64,000 nucleotides of DNA, taken from Lysinibacillus composti. GTDB taxonomy: Bacteria > Bacillota > Bacilli > Bacillales_A > Planococcaceae. This document shows, piece after piece, positions 1 to 8,203 of the stretch (positions are counted from its first letter, which is position 1; each line of letters opens with the position of its first letter). A program made the translations under genes and the position numbers. The DNA lies in contig NZ_JAFBDY010000011.1 in assembly GCF_016908465.1 (NCBI RefSeq), positions 57,858 through 121,857 on the forward strand. The letters run 5' to 3'. A model generated the notes under the pieces. The model saw nothing but the letters and a program-made list of their open reading frames with translations. It did not search any database and was not told the DNA's origin.

Positions 1-631
1 CACCTTCGCCTTCTTCATAATAAGTTACTAACATTTCTGGAGCTGAGCTATCATCAATCACTAAGTTTTTAGGATTTTCAACGATATCTTTTATAGTCGC
101 TGCAGTTTTATCGATTCCGTCAGCTAATTTGATTAACCCTTCAACTTCAAGCATCGATAAAATACGACCTTGGTCTGTTACAGAGTTTGAAATAATAATT
201 GTTGCACCATCAGGAAGTTCATCTAAAGATTTATATTTTTGAGAATAAATACCGATTGGCTCGATATGAATTCCACCAGCGTTTACAAAGTCATAACCTT
301 TTTCTTTCATTTCATTTTCTAAGTATGGAATGTGTTGGAAATAGTTTGCATCTAAGTCACCAGATTCTAAATCTTGGTTAGGCATTACATAGTCTTGGTA
401 AGGGACGATTTCTAATTCGACACCTTGTTCAGCTAAAATAGGTTTTGCTTGTTCTAAAATTAGATCATGTAAACCGTTTGAAGCCCCTACTTTTAAAGCT
501 TTAGTTTCAGTTTCTTCAGTTGCTGTACCTTCATCAGTTGTTTCGTTAGTAGTAGACTCTTCTTTAGTGCCACAAGCTGCTAATACTAGTACGAAAGCTG
601 ATAAAATTAAGAACGATAAAAATTTCTTCAT
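1..631 (-). CDS. metQ: Methionine-binding lipoprotein MetQ (partial, C-terminus off the window)
   Basis: Substrate-binding lipoprotein of the D/L-methionine ABC importer, anchored on the outer face of the membrane. The start at 631 follows an AAAGGAGAG ribosome binding site. The first 20 or so residues are a lipoprotein signal with lipobox LAAC, then a Thr/Glu-rich linker, then the NlpA/MetQ fold (LKVGASNGLHDLILEQAKP, YFQHIPYLE). The reading frame is open to base 1, so the last part is missing. It is the third gene of a metN-metI-metQ operon, 65 nt after metI, under the SAM-I riboswitch at 2580-2685. Gene order matches B. subtilis yusC-yusB-yusA. Confidence 0.93.
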   Translation of the reverse strand, partial: MKKFLSFLILSAFVLVLAACGTKEESTTNETTDEGTATEETETKALKVGASNGLHDLILEQAKPILAEQGVELEIVPYQDYVMPNQDLESGDLDANYFQHIPYLENEMKEKGYDFVNAGGIHIEPIGIYSQKYKSLDELPDGATIIISNSVTDQGRILSMLEVEGLIKLADGIDKTAATIKDIVENPKNLVIDDSSAPEMLVTYYEEGEG

Positions 632-696
632 CTTTGGCTCTCCTTTAAAAATAATAATTTATGTGATGGCAATTGCCTGAACACCAAAAAGGTAAT

Positions 697-1365
697 TTAA
701 CGCTTATCTGTTTTTGAAGTAATGAGATCTCCAATAAATTGAATAACAAATACAACAATTAATATTACAATCGTTGCCATTAATGTTACATCATCTCTAC
801 TTCGTTGGAAACCATCAATGAATGCTAAGTTCCCTAAACCACCTGCACCGATTACACCAGCCATTGCTGTATATCCAACTAACATAACCGCTGTGACAGT
901 AATACCAGAAAATAAAGCTGGTAAAGATTCAGGAATAAGGACCTTCCAAATGATCGTAGAAGTTTTTGCCCCCATTGAACGAGCTGCTTCAATAACACCT
1001 TTATCGATTTCACGAAGAGCAATTAATACAAGACGGGCATAAAAAGGAGCGGCACCAATAATTAAAGCTGGCAATGCTGCATTGACCCCACGAATTGTAC
1101 CAAGTAAAAACTTTGTGAATGGAATTAGTAAAATAATTAAAACGATAAATGGAATCGATCTAAAAATATTAACGAGCGAACCCGTGATAAAATTAGCCAC
1201 CTTATTGGCCCAAATTTGATGTGGACTTGTTAAAAAGAGCAGAAGCCCAATAGCTAATCCTATTATAAATGTTGCGACAGTCGAAATCGCTGTCATATAA
1301 ATTGTGTCATACGTTGCTTGCCACATATCTGGCCAGTCAACATTCGGAAATAATTGATTAAGCAT
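697..1365 (-). CDS. metI: Methionine ABC transporter permease MetI (MetP)
   Basis: Inner-membrane permease of the methionine importer, 222 residues, as in B. subtilis MetP. About five hydrophobic segments are visible, and the EAA loop that contacts the ATPase reads [21 protein letters not shown]. The longer frame opens at a TTG (1371) lying directly on the GGAGGTGA ribosome binding site; the ATG at 1365 has six bases of spacing and is preferred. It overlaps the end of metN by 8 bp, which suggests translational coupling. Confidence 0.94.
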   Translation of the reverse strand: MLNQLFPNVDWPDMWQATYDTIYMTAISTVATFIIGLAIGLLLFLTSPHQIWANKVANFITGSLVNIFRSIPFIVLIILLIPFTKFLLGTIRGVNAALPALIIGAAPFYARLVLIALREIDKGVIEAARSMGAKTSTIIWKVLIPESLPALFSGITVTAVMLVGYTAMAGVIGAGGLGNLAFIDGFQRSRDDVTLMATIVILIVVFVIQFIGDLITSKTDKR

Positions 1366-2383
1366 GCTCAATCACCTCCGTTTGAATTTCATTCGTTTCT
1401 AAAAATGCTAATGCATTTTGAACATTTTGTGCATCTCCATCAATTTGGATTAGTAATGTTCCATATGGTCCGCTTGTTGTTTGTGAAATATTTCCGTGAA
1501 CAATATTTACTTCTACATTAAATTGTTTAATAAGTTTTGAAATGACAGGTTGTTCCGTTTTCTGTCCAACAAATGTTAGTTTAACGATTCTCCCTGTTGG
1601 GTAATTAATTAATATCTGTTCAATAGATCCTTGCGATTCTTTTGAGCCAGTTATTTGGTGTACAAAGTTTTTCGTAATATCTGCTTGTGGGTTTTGGAAC
1701 ACTTGTAATACTTCACCTTGTTCTACAACTCGTCCAGCTTCCATTACTGCAACTCTATTACATATTTTTTTAATGACGTGCATTTCATGAGTGATTAATA
1801 CGATTGTTAAGCCTAGTCTCTTATTAATATCTAATAAAAGTTCTAGTATTGAATCCGTAGTTTCCGGATCCAGTGCGCTTGTTGCTTCATCACAAAGTAA
1901 TACTTCAGGATTATTGGCAAGTGCTCTTGCAATACCTACACGTTGTTTTTGACCACCAGATAATTGAGAAGGATAGGCATTTTCTCTTCCACTTAAGCCC
2001 ACTAAATCAATTAGTTCCTTCACTTTTTTATCACGTTCAGTTTTTGCAATTCCTGCAATTTCTAAAGGAAATGCAATATTGTCCGCTACAGTTCGTGACC
2101 ATAATAAGTTGAAATGTTGGAAGATCATACTTATTTTTTGGCGAGCAACACGAAGCTTATTGCCAGTAATCGAGGAGATCAGTTGTCCATTTACTTCAAC
2201 TGTTCCATCAGTAGGTTTTTCCAACCCATTTAACAAGCGTATAAGCGTACTTTTACCTGCACCACTATAACCAATAATTCCGAAAATTTCCCCTTTATTG
2301 ATTGATAGATTCACATCATTGACTGCAGAAATTTCACCGTTCTTCGTTCTGTATATTTTTGATACATTTTTTAATTGAATCAT
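1358..2383 (-). CDS. metN: Methionine ABC transporter ATP-binding protein MetN
   Basis: ATPase of the methionine importer, 341 residues. Walker A is GYSGAGKST, the signature motif is LSGGQKQR, Walker B is [13 protein letters not shown], and the switch histidine is in LITHEMH. The C-terminal ~95 residues (from about IEQILINYP) form the NIL/ferredoxin-like domain that in MetN binds methionine and gives transinhibition. The frame extends upstream to 2425, but the ATG at 2383 is preceded by AAAGGAGC and starts the usual MIQLKNVSK. First gene after the SAM-I riboswitch, so expression should fall when SAM is abundant. Confidence 0.95.
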   Translation of the reverse strand: MIQLKNVSKIYRTKNGEISAVNDVNLSINKGEIFGIIGYSGAGKSTLIRLLNGLEKPTDGTVEVNGQLISSITGNKLRVARQKISMIFQHFNLLWSRTVADNIAFPLEIAGIAKTERDKKVKELIDLVGLSGRENAYPSQLSGGQKQRVGIARALANNPEVLLCDEATSALDPETTDSILELLLDINKRLGLTIVLITHEMHVIKKICNRVAVMEAGRVVEQGEVLQVFQNPQADITKNFVHQITGSKESQGSIEQILINYPTGRIVKLTFVGQKTEQPVISKLIKQFNVEVNIVHGNISQTTSGPYGTLLIQIDGDAQNVQNALAFLETNEIQTEVIEHA

Positions 2384-2511
2384 AAAAAGCTCCTTTATTC
2401 TAAATACAAATGAATTCATTTGCATTTAACTGCTGATTCTTCTAGTTGTTACTACACTGTAAGTTCCATTTATTATGTGCAATTTAGTGAGGTAGTTATA
2501 TTACAAATAAA

Positions 2512-2543
2512 AACCCTTCTACAAAAAGAAAAGTAGAAGGGTT
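2512..2543 (-). terminator. Rho-independent terminator of the SAM-I riboswitch
   Basis: Eleven base pairs (AACCCTTCTAC/GTAGAAGGGTT) with a 10-nt loop, followed on the minus strand by TTTTTATTT. It lies between the SAM aptamer and metN, where S-box leaders carry their regulated terminator. Confidence 0.9.
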
Positions 2544-2579
2544 ATCGTTCAAGTACATATCTATCACACGCTAACCGTC

Positions 2580-2685
2580 CTCTTATCTTCCAAAGTATCC
2601 ACTTCGCGTGACTTGGCACCTTTTCACCTTCGTGATGGTTGCCGGGTTTCATAGGGCACTTCCCTCCACCGCTCTTTATAAGAGT
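2580..2685 (-). promoter_or_regulatory. SAM-I (S-box) riboswitch aptamer upstream of metNIQ
   Basis: Read on the minus strand, P1 is formed by CUCUUAU (2678-2684) and AUAAGAG (2580-2586). Between them are the conserved S-box core blocks GGUGGAGGGA, CCCUAUGAAACCCGGCAACC and AAGGUGCCAA. The terminator at 2512-2543 follows. In the known family, SAM binding stabilises P1 and lets the terminator form, shutting off methionine uptake when SAM is plentiful. Confidence 0.95.
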
Positions 2686-2716
2686 ATAGTTATTAAATTT
2701 TAATTTTACGAATGTA

Positions 2717-2745
2717 AATGTATCATGCGTACTCTACTTAGTCAA
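2717..2745 (-). promoter_or_regulatory. Sigma-A type promoter for the S-box/metNIQ transcript
   Basis: Minus strand: -35 TTGACT (2740-2745), 17-nt spacer, -10 TACATT (2717-2722) with an extended TGA just upstream. The spacing places the start about 25 nt before the riboswitch P1 stem. The -35 abuts the stop codon of yusE. Confidence 0.7.
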
Positions 2746-3048
2746 TTAATTTTTTAACTTTGCATATAGATGTTGCACTGATTGAAAAGCATATACTTTT
2801 TCTTCCACTTTGCCATTTCGACTAATGAGTAAACATGGCACACTCTCGACTTTATAATCATAAGCAACCTGTTCTAGGTAATTAATATTGGCTTTTCCAA
2901 TTGGAATGTTTGGCACGACATTTTCAATAACTTCCATCATTTTTGATGCCACAGCACATGTTCCGCACATTGGTGTATATAAATAAAATGCCGACACTTC
3001 ATTTTCGTTAATATGTTTTTCCCATTCTTGTTGATTCCATTCTTCCAT
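2746..3048 (-). CDS. yusE: Thioredoxin-like protein YusE
   Basis: Small cytoplasmic thioredoxin-fold protein, 100 residues from the chosen ATG; an in-frame ATG at 3057 is also possible. The redox motif is CGTC in YTPMCGTCAVAS, and the cis-proline loop is ESVPCLLI. The CGTC motif differs from the classic CGPC, so its redox potential and partners may differ. It lies in the order metN-yusE-yusF-gcvH-yusI seen in B. subtilis. No substrate is known for the family, so the role is inferred from the fold only. Confidence 0.85.
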   Translation of the reverse strand: MEEWNQQEWEKHINENEVSAFYLYTPMCGTCAVASKMMEVIENVVPNIPIGKANINYLEQVAYDYKVESVPCLLISRNGKVEEKVYAFQSVQHLYAKLKN

Positions 3049-3094
3049 CGTTCTCATCCTATAACATCAATTTTTCAATTTCTTTTTTAGAATA

Positions 3095-3445
3095 TTATTC
3101 TGGTAAAGTTAGATATTGTTTATGAACAACAAATCTTGCTTCATTTAAAATATGGGCCAATACCTTACTAGGTGCATTTGCAACCTCTATATACGTTCTC
3201 GGGATCAATAAATGAACTGCTTCAGAATACGTTCTTCTTGTTAGCTTCCGTAACTTTTCACCGGAATTGTCTGCATCAAATAATGTATAGAGTTCATGTT
3301 GTTCAAAAGGTTCGAGTAAATCTAAAAGATCATCTTCACTAATTGTTCCATTTGTGCAAAGAATTGTAACATCTTCAGCAAAGATCGGTTCTATTTTCAG
3401 TTTATCCGAACGACCTTCTACAATAATACACTTTTCAACAGTCAT
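3095..3445 (-). CDS. yusF: Toprim domain protein YusF
   Basis: Short stand-alone Toprim protein, 116 residues. The Toprim glutamate motif is IIVEGRSDK near the N-terminus, and the acidic DxD-type motif is LFDADNSGEKLR. These residues bind Mg2+ in primases, topoisomerases and the RNase M5/OLD families. The frame opens at a TTG (3469), but the ATG at 3445 has GGGGTGAG just upstream and gives the usual family N-terminus. The exact nucleic-acid substrate is unknown. It sits 46 nt upstream of yusE and is probably cotranscribed with it. Confidence 0.85.
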   Translation of the reverse strand: MTVEKCIIVEGRSDKLKIEPIFAEDVTILCTNGTISEDDLLDLLEPFEQHELYTLFDADNSGEKLRKLTRRTYSEAVHLLIPRTYIEVANAPSKVLAHILNEARFVVHKQYLTLPE

Positions 3446-3575
3446 TTGGCTCACCCCACGATTTGTCAATTAAAGGTAAAAGCTAAAAATAAAAAATGTC
3501 TTCATTATTATATTATTAGAACAACATGTTTTTTGCCAACAATAACGAGAATTGTATGATTCATAAGATTAACTA

Positions 3576-3780
3576 AACTTAGAAAGTGAACTTAAAGGAA
3601 TTATTGGCTCCAAAATTAAAGTAGACGAAGTTCAAGCAGCATATAAATTAAGTCAAATCGCAATGTGGAGGATTATCATAACATCATTGCTCAATTAAAA
3701 AGGACGAAAATACAAATTCCGCGAAATAGTTGAGGCTATGAATAATAGAAGAAAAGGTAATTCAATTCATTATAAAAAGA
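3576..3780 (+). pseudogene. Remnant of a PaiB-like FMN-binding regulator (3' end, frameshifted)
   Basis: No intact frame exists, but three plus-strand frames read in succession give a recognisable PaiB-family C-terminus. First comes GIIGSKIKVDEVQAAYKLSQ (to about 3658), then NRNVEDYHNIIAQLKR, then FREIVEAMNNRRKG. At least two single-base indels separate the blocks, and everything upstream of about 3576 is missing. PaiB proteins are FMN-binding negative regulators of sporulation and protease genes. This looks like a decayed gene with only its last third left. The match is from memory of the family, so confidence is moderate. Confidence 0.55.
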
Positions 3781-3809
3781 AAAAACGCCAGTTGGATACC
3801 GGCGTTTTT
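3781..3809. terminator. Terminator, shared by gcvH and the PaiB remnant
   Basis: AAAAACGCC and GGCGTTTTT pair around an 11-nt loop. Both sides end in T runs, so it can act in either direction; on the minus strand it lies just after the gcvH stop. Confidence 0.8.
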
Positions 3810-3820
3810 AAAATAATAAA

Positions 3821-4201
3821 TTATTCTTCAATTAACTCTTTGTATTGTTCAGGTGTTAACAGGCTGTCCACTTCTGAAGCATCAGATAGTTCAACAACAA
3901 TCATCCATGCTTTTTCGTATGGAGATTCATTTACGAACTCTGGGCTATCTTCTAACTCACTGTTTACTTCTACAACTTTACCTGAAACTGGTGCATATAG
4001 CTCAGATACAGTTTTAACTGATTCAACGCTACCAAATGGTTCGTTTAATTGAATTTCGTCTCCAACTTGTGGTAATTCAACAAACACGATATCACCTAAT
4101 TCATGTTGTGCAAAGTGTGTAATACCAACGCGTGCTTTTCCATCTTCAACTTTTACCCATTCGTGTTCTTTTGAATAACGTAAATCTTTAGGTGTACTCA
4201 C
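3821..4201 (-). CDS. gcvH: Glycine cleavage system H protein GcvH
   Basis: Lipoyl carrier of the glycine cleavage system, which shuttles the aminomethyl group between the P, T and L proteins. In Gram-positives it is also the entry point for lipoic acid assembly and transfer to other complexes. 126 residues, close to the usual 127. The lipoylated lysine is in [19 protein letters not shown] place the start at a GTG (4201) preceded by GGAGGGG; the upstream extension in this frame has no ribosome binding site. The P and T genes are not nearby, as in B. subtilis. Confidence 0.95.
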   Translation of the reverse strand: MSTPKDLRYSKEHEWVKVEDGKARVGITHFAQHELGDIVFVELPQVGDEIQLNEPFGSVESVKTVSELYAPVSGKVVEVNSELEDSPEFVNESPYEKAWMIVVELSDASEVDSLLTPEQYKELIEE

Positions 4202-4517
4202 TAAAAACCCCTCCAAATATGTAATTTCATGTTTAGTTTGACATAATTTCAAATCAAAAACAAGATACTTGAGATAATTTCATAAATAGAATTTTTTCAG
4301 TAAAGCCGAACATTACTTTTTTACCCGATTGACATTTCAGTATTGCATATATCCCTCATGAGCCATAGCCCTTTTGAAATACGCAGAATATATAACAGTC
4401 CCGACAATTTTCTTACCAACTTACTAAACACGAACATTTTGACTATATTAAATAATAATATTCGTTTTCAGACAGAAAATCGATCATTAATTTGTTGTGA
4501 GTAATTTCTAAATACAT
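4202..4517. other. Intergenic region with no recognised gene
   Basis: 316 bases between gcvH and yusI. AT-rich, with stops in all frames. It should hold the gcvH promoter, but I see no convincing -35/-10 pair and no hairpin followed by a T run. Confidence 0.5.
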
Positions 4518-4877
4518 TTAATTCTTCCAAGTTTCTGTGAATTCTATTTCCTTAAATCCTAAAGTAACTTTTTCACCATCTGTAACTATAGGCCGTTTAA
4601 TTAACATTCCATCAGATGCAAGCAGTTCAAGTTGCTCTTCTTCTGTCATCGTAGTTAATTTATCCTTTAAGCCGAGTGTTTTATACTTCATGCCAGAGGT
4701 ATTAAAGAATTTTTTCAATGGTAAACCACTTGCTTGCCAATATGCTTTTAGTTGTTCTAAAGTCGGTGTATCTTCCACAATATGAATGGCTTCGTGTTCA
4801 ATTCCATTTTCAGATAACCATTTTTGTGCTTTTCTACAAGTAGAACATTTTGGGTATTGATAAATCTTGAGTGTCAT
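4518..4877 (-). CDS. yusI: ArsC/Spx family thiol protein YusI
   Basis: 119-residue cytoplasmic protein of the ArsC/Spx fold. The N-terminus IYQYPKCSTCRKAQKWL carries the CxxC motif; the conserved RP of the family is in LIKRPIVTDG. Members include Spx, arsenate reductases and the poorly known YusI/YffB group; this one follows the YusI position between gcvH and fadE. There is no ars operon around it, so arsenate reduction is unlikely. RBS AAGGAGCG, 6 nt before the ATG. Confidence 0.88.
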   Translation of the reverse strand: MTLKIYQYPKCSTCRKAQKWLSENGIEHEAIHIVEDTPTLEQLKAYWQASGLPLKKFFNTSGMKYKTLGLKDKLTTMTEEEQLELLASDGMLIKRPIVTDGEKVTLGFKEIEFTETWKN

Positions 4878-4942
4878 AAAGAACGCTCCTTCATTGATAG
4901 CTAAAAATTAGTGTAAAAAATAACAATTCTAGTATAACAGAA

Positions 4943-4974
4943 AAAAGCTATGACATTATTGTTGTCACAGCTTT
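4943..4974 (-). terminator. Terminator of the fadN-fadA-fadE operon
   Basis: Minus strand: AAGCTGTGACA pairs with TGTCATAGCTT (one G-U), short loop, then TTTTCTGTT. It lies 27 nt past the fadE stop and separates the operon from yusI. Confidence 0.85.
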
Positions 4975-5000
4975 GTACTAATTATTCATTTCCCTATTTG

Positions 5001-6782
5001 CTACACAATATATTTTTCTGCTTCAATTAATTTACTCGCTGCTTCTCTTTTCTTTAAGATCAAGTTATATGGATTGGAACGAGTTAATTTACGTAATGCA
5101 GATAAAGTCATACGACCAGCGTCCCCATCAGTTGAGGCTAAAATGATTTCTTTTGCTTCTTTTTCAATTTCAGCGAACGCTTCTTGGCAATAGATTTCTG
5201 TATAAAGTAGTTTTTGCTTTGATTTTTCTACTCCATCACGTTCAATTGCCTTCGCAGTACGGATGACCGCTGATTCCATCGCATATAATTGGTTCGCAAT
5301 ATTAGCAATGTTAACAAGCACTTCTTGTTCCGCTTCTAATTTTGTTCCAAACTTCTGAGCAGCTATACCTGCTGCTAAAACCCCAATTTTCTTCGCATTT
5401 TTCACAAGGTACTTTTCTTGAGCTAACGGCGCATCTTCAATTTCTTCAGGCATTAACATTAATAGCTCTTGTTGTAAATTTTGAGCTACTTGTAAAAGTG
5501 GTAGTTCCCCTTTTAGCGCTTTCTTCATAAATGTTCCAGGAACGATTAGACGGTTAATTTCATTTGTCCCTTCAAAAATACGGTTAATTCTTGAATCACG
5601 ATAAATTCTTTCTACTTCATATTCTGACATGAAGCCATATCCACCATGCAGTTGAACTGCTTCATCAGCAATATAGTCTAATGTTTCAGATCCTACTACC
5701 TTTGCAATTGAACATTCAATGGCGTATTCTGCAATAGCTGCAGCAATTACTTTACCGTCTTTTTGTTCTTCTTCAGATAATTGGCTTAAACGGTCTTCAA
5801 AGTAACCCACTGTACGATAGTTAAGGGATTCTGATGCATAAAGATGTGACGCCATCGTTGCGAGTTTTTCTTTTGTTAAATTAAATCCAGAAAGTGGTGT
5901 TTTAAATTGTTGACGCCCGTTTGTATATTGGATTGTTAATTCTAAAGCTCGTTTTGAACCGCCAATCGTTCCAACTCCTAATTTATAACGTCCAATGTTT
6001 AATATATTAAAGGCAATCACGTGACCGCGCCCGATTTCACCTAGTACATTTTCTACTGGCACTTGGGCATCTTGTAAAATCAATGTGCGAGTAGAAGATG
6101 ATTTAATACCCATTTTCTTTTCTTCTGCCCCAACTGAAACACCTGGGAACTTTCTTTCTACGATAAATGCAGTGAACTTCTCCCCATCCACTTTCGCATA
6201 CACAACAAATACATCTGCAAAGCCAGCATTTGTAATCCATTGTTTCTCACCATTTAAGACATAATGAGTTCCAGCAGCATTTAACTTGGCAGTTGTTTTC
6301 GCGCCTAATGCATCCGAACCGGAACCTGGCTCTGTTAAGGCATATGCAGCTAACAATTCCCCACTCGCTAATTTTGGTAAGTACTTTTGTTTTTGATCTT
6401 CGTTACCGAACAACACAATTGGAAGTGACCCAATACCAACGTGAGCACCATGGGAAATTGAGAACCCTCCGGCAACTGACATTTTTTCTGCAATTAAAGC
6501 AGAAGAGACTTTATCTAATCCAAGGCCCTCATACTCCTCAGGAACATCTGCTGCTAATAGTCCTAACTCTCCCGCTTTCTTCAATAATCGCACAGAATGT
6601 TCAAACTCATGATTTTCTAGGTTTTCTATATAAGGTAGTACTTCATTTGTTACATACTCTTCCGTAGTTTTCGCGATCATTTTTTGCTCGTCTGTAAAGT
6701 CTTCAGGAGTGAATACACGTTCTACATCTACTTCTTCAATTAAAAAACTTCCACCCTTAATTACATTCTTTGTTTGAACCAT
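5001..6782 (-). CDS. fadE: Acyl-CoA dehydrogenase FadE
   Basis: FAD enzyme that makes the trans-2-enoyl-CoA in the first step of fatty-acid beta-oxidation. 593 residues, the long very-long-chain type with a ~180-residue C-terminal extension. Visible motifs: the substrate/FAD loop YALTEPGSGSDA, WITNAGFAD, the mid-domain GxYKLG segment, ETLDYIADEAVQLHGGYGF, and the catalytic-glutamate motif RIFEGTNEINR. RBS GGGGAGG before the ATG. Last gene of the fad operon; a hairpin element (6813-6913) separates it from fadA. Confidence 0.95.
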   Translation of the reverse strand: MVQTKNVIKGGSFLIEEVDVERVFTPEDFTDEQKMIAKTTEEYVTNEVLPYIENLENHEFEHSVRLLKKAGELGLLAADVPEEYEGLGLDKVSSALIAEKMSVAGGFSISHGAHVGIGSLPIVLFGNEDQKQKYLPKLASGELLAAYALTEPGSGSDALGAKTTAKLNAAGTHYVLNGEKQWITNAGFADVFVVYAKVDGEKFTAFIVERKFPGVSVGAEEKKMGIKSSSTRTLILQDAQVPVENVLGEIGRGHVIAFNILNIGRYKLGVGTIGGSKRALELTIQYTNGRQQFKTPLSGFNLTKEKLATMASHLYASESLNYRTVGYFEDRLSQLSEEEQKDGKVIAAAIAEYAIECSIAKVVGSETLDYIADEAVQLHGGYGFMSEYEVERIYRDSRINRIFEGTNEINRLIVPGTFMKKALKGELPLLQVAQNLQQELLMLMPEEIEDAPLAQEKYLVKNAKKIGVLAAGIAAQKFGTKLEAEQEVLVNIANIANQLYAMESAVIRTAKAIERDGVEKSKQKLLYTEIYCQEAFAEIEKEAKEIILASTDGDAGRMTLSALRKLTRSNPYNLILKKREAASKLIEAEKYIV

Positions 6783-6812
6783 ATTTATTTCCTCCCCTAC
6801 CTTAAAAGTGTA

Positions 6813-6913
6813 GGACGCCCGCTTACACCCGACAAGCGCTGGAAGGCACGAATCGAAAGCATCTTTTCAGCTTTCGACCGAGTGACAGAAGCGACCTCGA
6901 GGGTGTGGCGTCC
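6813..6913. repeat. Nested hairpin element between fadA and fadE
   Basis: A GC-rich island in AT-rich surroundings. Arms nest in order. The outer pair is GGACGCC (6813-6819) with GGCGTCC (6907-6913). Inside it lie ACACCC (6825-6830) with GGGTGT (6901-6906), then CGCT with AGCG, then CAC with GTG. The innermost pair is TCGAAAGC (6853-6860) with GCTTTCGA (6870-6877). All pairs close one stem of about 100 nt with small internal loops. It lies inside the fad operon, so it would be transcribed as a structured RNA between two coding regions. Confidence 0.7.
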
Positions 6914-6965
6914 GAAACTGGATATCATTGCTCATAAAATTAACCAACTTCAAAAAGTTAAAGTT

Positions 6966-8138
6966 TTAAAGTATTTCAAACACCCCAGCGGCCCCCATAC
7001 CGCCACCAATACACATCGTCACTACCCCGTATTTTTTACCTTGTCTTTTTAATTCATGGATCAATTTTAGTGTTAGAACTGCTCCTGTTGCTCCTAGTGG
7101 ATGGCCTAAAGCAATGGCACCACCATTTACATTGACTTTATTTAAGTCAATTCCTAAATGACGGACAACTTGGAGGGATTGGGAAGCAAATGCTTCATTG
7201 ATCTCCCATAGGTCGATATCTTCTTGATTTAGTCCAGCGATTTTTAACGCTTTTGGAACTGCTACGATTGGACCAATTCCCATTACTTCAGGTGGAACCC
7301 CGCCAACAGCAAATCCTAAAAATTTCGCCATCGGTTTTAAACCTTGTGCCTCAGCCTCTTCACGATCCATAACGAGAACAGCTGCAGCCCCATCAGAAGT
7401 TTGCGATGAATTACCAGCTGTTACAGAGCCCAACACATGAAATGCTGGACGTAATTTTCCTAAAACTTCTACACTTGTACCTGGTCGAACCCCTTCATCC
7501 TGTGAAAATGTAAATTTCTTTTGCTTTAATTGATGATTGTCATCTACATAATGTTGAACCACTTCAACTGGTACAATTTCGTCTTGAAATTTCCCTTCTT
7601 GAATTGCTTTATGCGCTAACTCATGGGAACGAACGGCAAAGGCATCTTGATCTTCTCTACTAACTTCATAACGGTTTGCTACCTCTTCGGCCGTATGACC
7701 CATGCTCATATAGTATTGCGGTGCTTCCTCAGCTAACTTCGGATTTAGTCGAATCGTATTTCCTGTCATCGGAATCATACTCATTGACTCTACCCCACCG
7801 GCAACAATTGCTTTCGAGTGACCGAGCATAATTCGCTCTGCTGCGTAGGCAATCGATTGTAGTCCTGATGAACAAAATCGGTTTATTGTAATGGCAGGTG
7901 TGGAATCAGGTAACCCCGCTAATGCACCAATATTACGTGCGATATTCATTCCTTGTTCAGCTTCTGGCATAGCACAGCCCATGATTAAATCATCAATCGG
8001 TCCATCGTAACCTGCTCTTTTTAACGTTTCCTTTACAACAACTGCTCCAAAATCATCTGGTCGAACAGTTGCAAGGGCCCCCTTTTTCGCTTTTCCAATC
8101 GGTGTTCTAGCACCAGAAACGATTACAGCTTCACGCAT
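6966..8138 (-). CDS. fadA: 3-ketoacyl-CoA thiolase FadA
   Basis: Thiolase that cleaves 3-ketoacyl-CoA to acetyl-CoA and a shortened acyl-CoA, the last step of beta-oxidation. 390 residues, the usual length. The acylated cysteine is in NRFCSSGLQS, the catalytic histidine in GGAIALGHPLGATG, and the second cysteine in MCIGGGMGAAG at the C-terminus. The ATG at 8138 has AAGGGGG nine bases upstream; the longer frame to 8165 has no ribosome binding site. It lies 65 nt after fadN. Confidence 0.96.
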   Translation of the reverse strand: MREAVIVSGARTPIGKAKKGALATVRPDDFGAVVVKETLKRAGYDGPIDDLIMGCAMPEAEQGMNIARNIGALAGLPDSTPAITINRFCSSGLQSIAYAAERIMLGHSKAIVAGGVESMSMIPMTGNTIRLNPKLAEEAPQYYMSMGHTAEEVANRYEVSREDQDAFAVRSHELAHKAIQEGKFQDEIVPVEVVQHYVDDNHQLKQKKFTFSQDEGVRPGTSVEVLGKLRPAFHVLGSVTAGNSSQTSDGAAAVLVMDREEAEAQGLKPMAKFLGFAVGGVPPEVMGIGPIVAVPKALKIAGLNQEDIDLWEINEAFASQSLQVVRHLGIDLNKVNVNGGAIALGHPLGATGAVLTLKLIHELKRQGKKYGVVTMCIGGGMGAAGVFEIL

Positions 8139-8203
8139 TTCATATAACCCCCTTAACGTTTGCATATCTACTAATTTAGTAATTTATTTATTGAAAAAAG
8201 AAG

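Noticed and set aside
4518..4877. Arsenate reductase ArsC
   Set aside because: The fold fits, but there are no ars genes, and the synteny matches B. subtilis yusI.
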